Shown piece after piece: positions 4,681 through 5,773 of a stretch of 5,773 bases of DNA. The position numbers and the translations under genes are program-made. The stretch is from an uncultured Acidimicrobiaceae bacterium (lineage in GTDB: Bacteria; Actinomycetota; Acidimicrobiia; Acidimicrobiales; RAAP-2). Where the stretch lies: the NCBI GenBank assembly GCA_937975915.1, contig CALJTY010000043.1:1-5773 (forward strand). The letters are read 5' to 3'. Under the pieces are notes generated by a model that was given only the letters and a program-made list of their open reading frames with translations, was not told where the DNA came from and made no database searches. The first letter of the stretch is position 1. Each line of letters starts with the position of its first letter.

Positions 4681-5619
4681 CTAACTCTTGTAGTGGTCTC
4701 TCCAAATGAGTCGGTAGACCCGAGTCTTTCGTGGGATTGATCGAAGGCCCGGAATAAAGGGAACGAAGATCATCAGTAATGACAGGAACATCATTAGCGC
4801 CCAGACAAGTGCGTCGGCATTCCCACTCGCGTTGAATGGTGGGATTTGGTACCAGAACGAGTACATCCAGAGCCATGCTTGACCTGGATAACTACCTGTC
4901 TCATTCATCATTCCCCATTGACTTCCAGAGAGATGTTGCTTGTCGGCAGTAGTAGCCAGGTACGAGCCATCTGAAATGAACAGGAGGGTCTTCGTAAAGT
5001 CAGTCGTGTAAAAACTGTTATTTGAAATCAGTGACTCATCGAGTGCTCCGCTGCGAGCCATAGAAGTCAAGTTGTTAATCATCACTGGGACTGGACCTGC
5101 AGTTGCAGTTGGGACCACAATTTGCCCATTGGTAAATGTCATCTTGGACGATGCATCTGAATAGTTAGTCACCCAAATTGCTCGAGTCTGCTCAGTCGCG
5201 TTTTTCCAATTCAGCAAACCTTGGTGTAGATCAGCTTGGTAGGGCAGCGCCGTAAGAGGATTAATAACAAAATCATTGGCTGTATTAATTGGTATGCGAA
5301 CACCAACTGTATTTACCAAGTTCACAGGGCCAATTGCCTGTCCAGTCGATGCATGGTTATACGGAGGACCGTAGGAACCGGTAGTGGAAGTTCCATTGAG
5401 CTCACTGACCGCAGTCATCGCAAAATCAACTGGTGCTACGTTTGACCACTTTTTTATTGTTATTGAAGTCTCATCTGGTGAGCCATAGATAATTGCCAGG
5501 GTTAACGTCAGAATCGTAATGATCAAAAGAGCAATCGCCCCTTCTTTCAAGATGTCGTACGGTCTTTGCCGGCCAGTCCACTCAACAACATCAACGTCAC
5601 TTCGAAAGTTTTTACTCAT
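4681..5619 (-). CDS. Two-span membrane protein of a cytochrome b6-type complex, function unknown
   Basis: This 312-residue protein has a short charged N-terminus, a strong membrane helix (about 27-45), a long Asn/Thr/Ser-rich region with little charge (46-268) probably outside the membrane, a second helix (about 270-289) and a basic cytoplasmic tail. Its ATG overlaps the TAA of the upstream cytochrome b6-like gene by one base (TAATG), and a weak AAAGG lies upstream, so the two are translationally coupled and likely form one complex. There is no CxxCH haem motif, Rieske Cys-His pair or copper site. Just before the second helix it reads Phe-Trp-Tyr-Gln-Ile-Pro-Pro-Phe (256-263), faintly like the Pro-Glu-Trp-Tyr quinol-site loop of cytochrome b subunit IV, but without the Pro-Glu. 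Subunit role is inferred from context. Its stop abuts that of the plus-strand regulator with no gap. Confidence 0.85.
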   Translation of the reverse strand: MSKNFRSDVDVVEWTGRQRPYDILKEGAIALLIITILTLTLAIIYGSPDETSITIKKWSNVAPVDFAMTAVSELNGTSTTGSYGPPYNHASTGQAIGPVNLVNTVGVRIPINTANDFVINPLTALPYQADLHQGLLNWKNATEQTRAIWVTNYSDASSKMTFTNGQIVVPTATAGPVPVMINNLTSMARSGALDESLISNNSFYTTDFTKTLLFISDGSYLATTADKQHLSGSQWGMMNETGSYPGQAWLWMYSFWYQIPPFNASGNADALVWALMMFLSLLMIFVPFIPGLRSIPRKTRVYRLIWRDHYKS

Positions 5620-5773
5620 TATGCAACCTTTTTGTCATCAGCGAATGGTGGAACAACACCTTTAATACGGACCATCACGACATGGACGGTGGTCAGCAGC
5701 ACTGCAACTAATGGAAGAAGCACAATGTGCCACATCAACATTTGGCCCAAGTTGAGAACGTTGAAGTACGCAC
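5619..5773 (-). CDS. Cytochrome b6-type subunit, C-terminal end, partial
   Basis: The last 50 residues are visible; the start lies beyond the right edge. The fragment contains one membrane helix with two histidines 15 residues apart (His15 and His30 of the visible part) and a Pro five residues after the first, followed by Val-Arg-Ile-Lys-Gly-Val-Val-Pro-Pro. This matches the fourth helix of cytochrome b6 (PetB), where two His in that helix bind the two b haems and the 15-residue spacing differs from the 14 of mitochondrial-type cytochrome b. The protein ends soon after this helix, so it is a split b6-type rather than a full-length cytochrome b. It would carry electrons from quinol within a membrane b/c complex. 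The next gene overlaps its stop. Confidence 0.8.
   Translation of the reverse strand, partial: AYFNVLNLGQMLMWHIVLLPLVAVLLTTVHVVMVRIKGVVPPFADDKKVA

Noticed and set aside
4523..4876. 117-residue minus-strand frame across the regulator end
   Set aside because: It overlaps two well-supported genes, the regulator on the opposite strand and the membrane protein in another frame, and is explained as a shadow.

Overview
The window most likely comes from an actinobacterium of moderate, AT-leaning base composition. The best evidence is a two-component pair very close to mycobacterial DevS/DevR (DosS/DosR): the response regulator keeps the DevR phosphorylation and DNA-contact residues at the same numbers. 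A low-GC aquatic actinobacterium (acI/Nanopelagicales type) would fit, but one window cannot fix the lineage.

The window splits into two parts at about position 1685. There the 3' half of a tRNA-Arg(ACG) gene, from the anticodon loop through the T arm and acceptor strand to an encoded CCA, stands without its 5' half. This is the usual scar where a tyrosine recombinase has inserted an element into a tRNA gene. By this reading, bases 1-1684 are the right end of an integrated element or genomic island whose integrase and intact tRNA-Arg lie off the left edge, and bases after 1730 are the original chromosome. No integrase is visible, so the island is inferred.

The left part (1-1684) is sparse. 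It holds the last 41 codons of an endonuclease/exonuclease/phosphatase (EEP) family protein. A 241-residue protein follows 12 bases later; it belongs to an uncharacterised family whose layout resembles uracil-DNA glycosylases. A strand-switched 72-residue small protein comes next. The last 430 bases have no convincing gene but carry a 12-bp tandem duplication and scattered copies, in both orientations, of a CAACAC-containing motif beside the attachment site, which could be recombinase arm sites.

The right part reads as housekeeping and respiratory genes. It starts with guaC (GMP reductase), whose leader can fold into a hairpin reaching into its ribosome binding site. A GAF-domain histidine kinase and a NarL/DevR-type response regulator follow, overlapping by four bases (ATGA). 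Immediately after the regulator, with no bases between the two stop codons, a minus-strand cytochrome operon converges on it: the end of a cytochrome b6-type gene (off the right edge), then a 312-residue protein with one membrane span near each end. The kinase keeps the His and Tyr that serve as haem ligand and distal residue in DevS, so the pair may sense oxygen, NO or redox state beside a quinol-oxidising respiratory complex. That functional link is inferred from adjacency and family knowledge.
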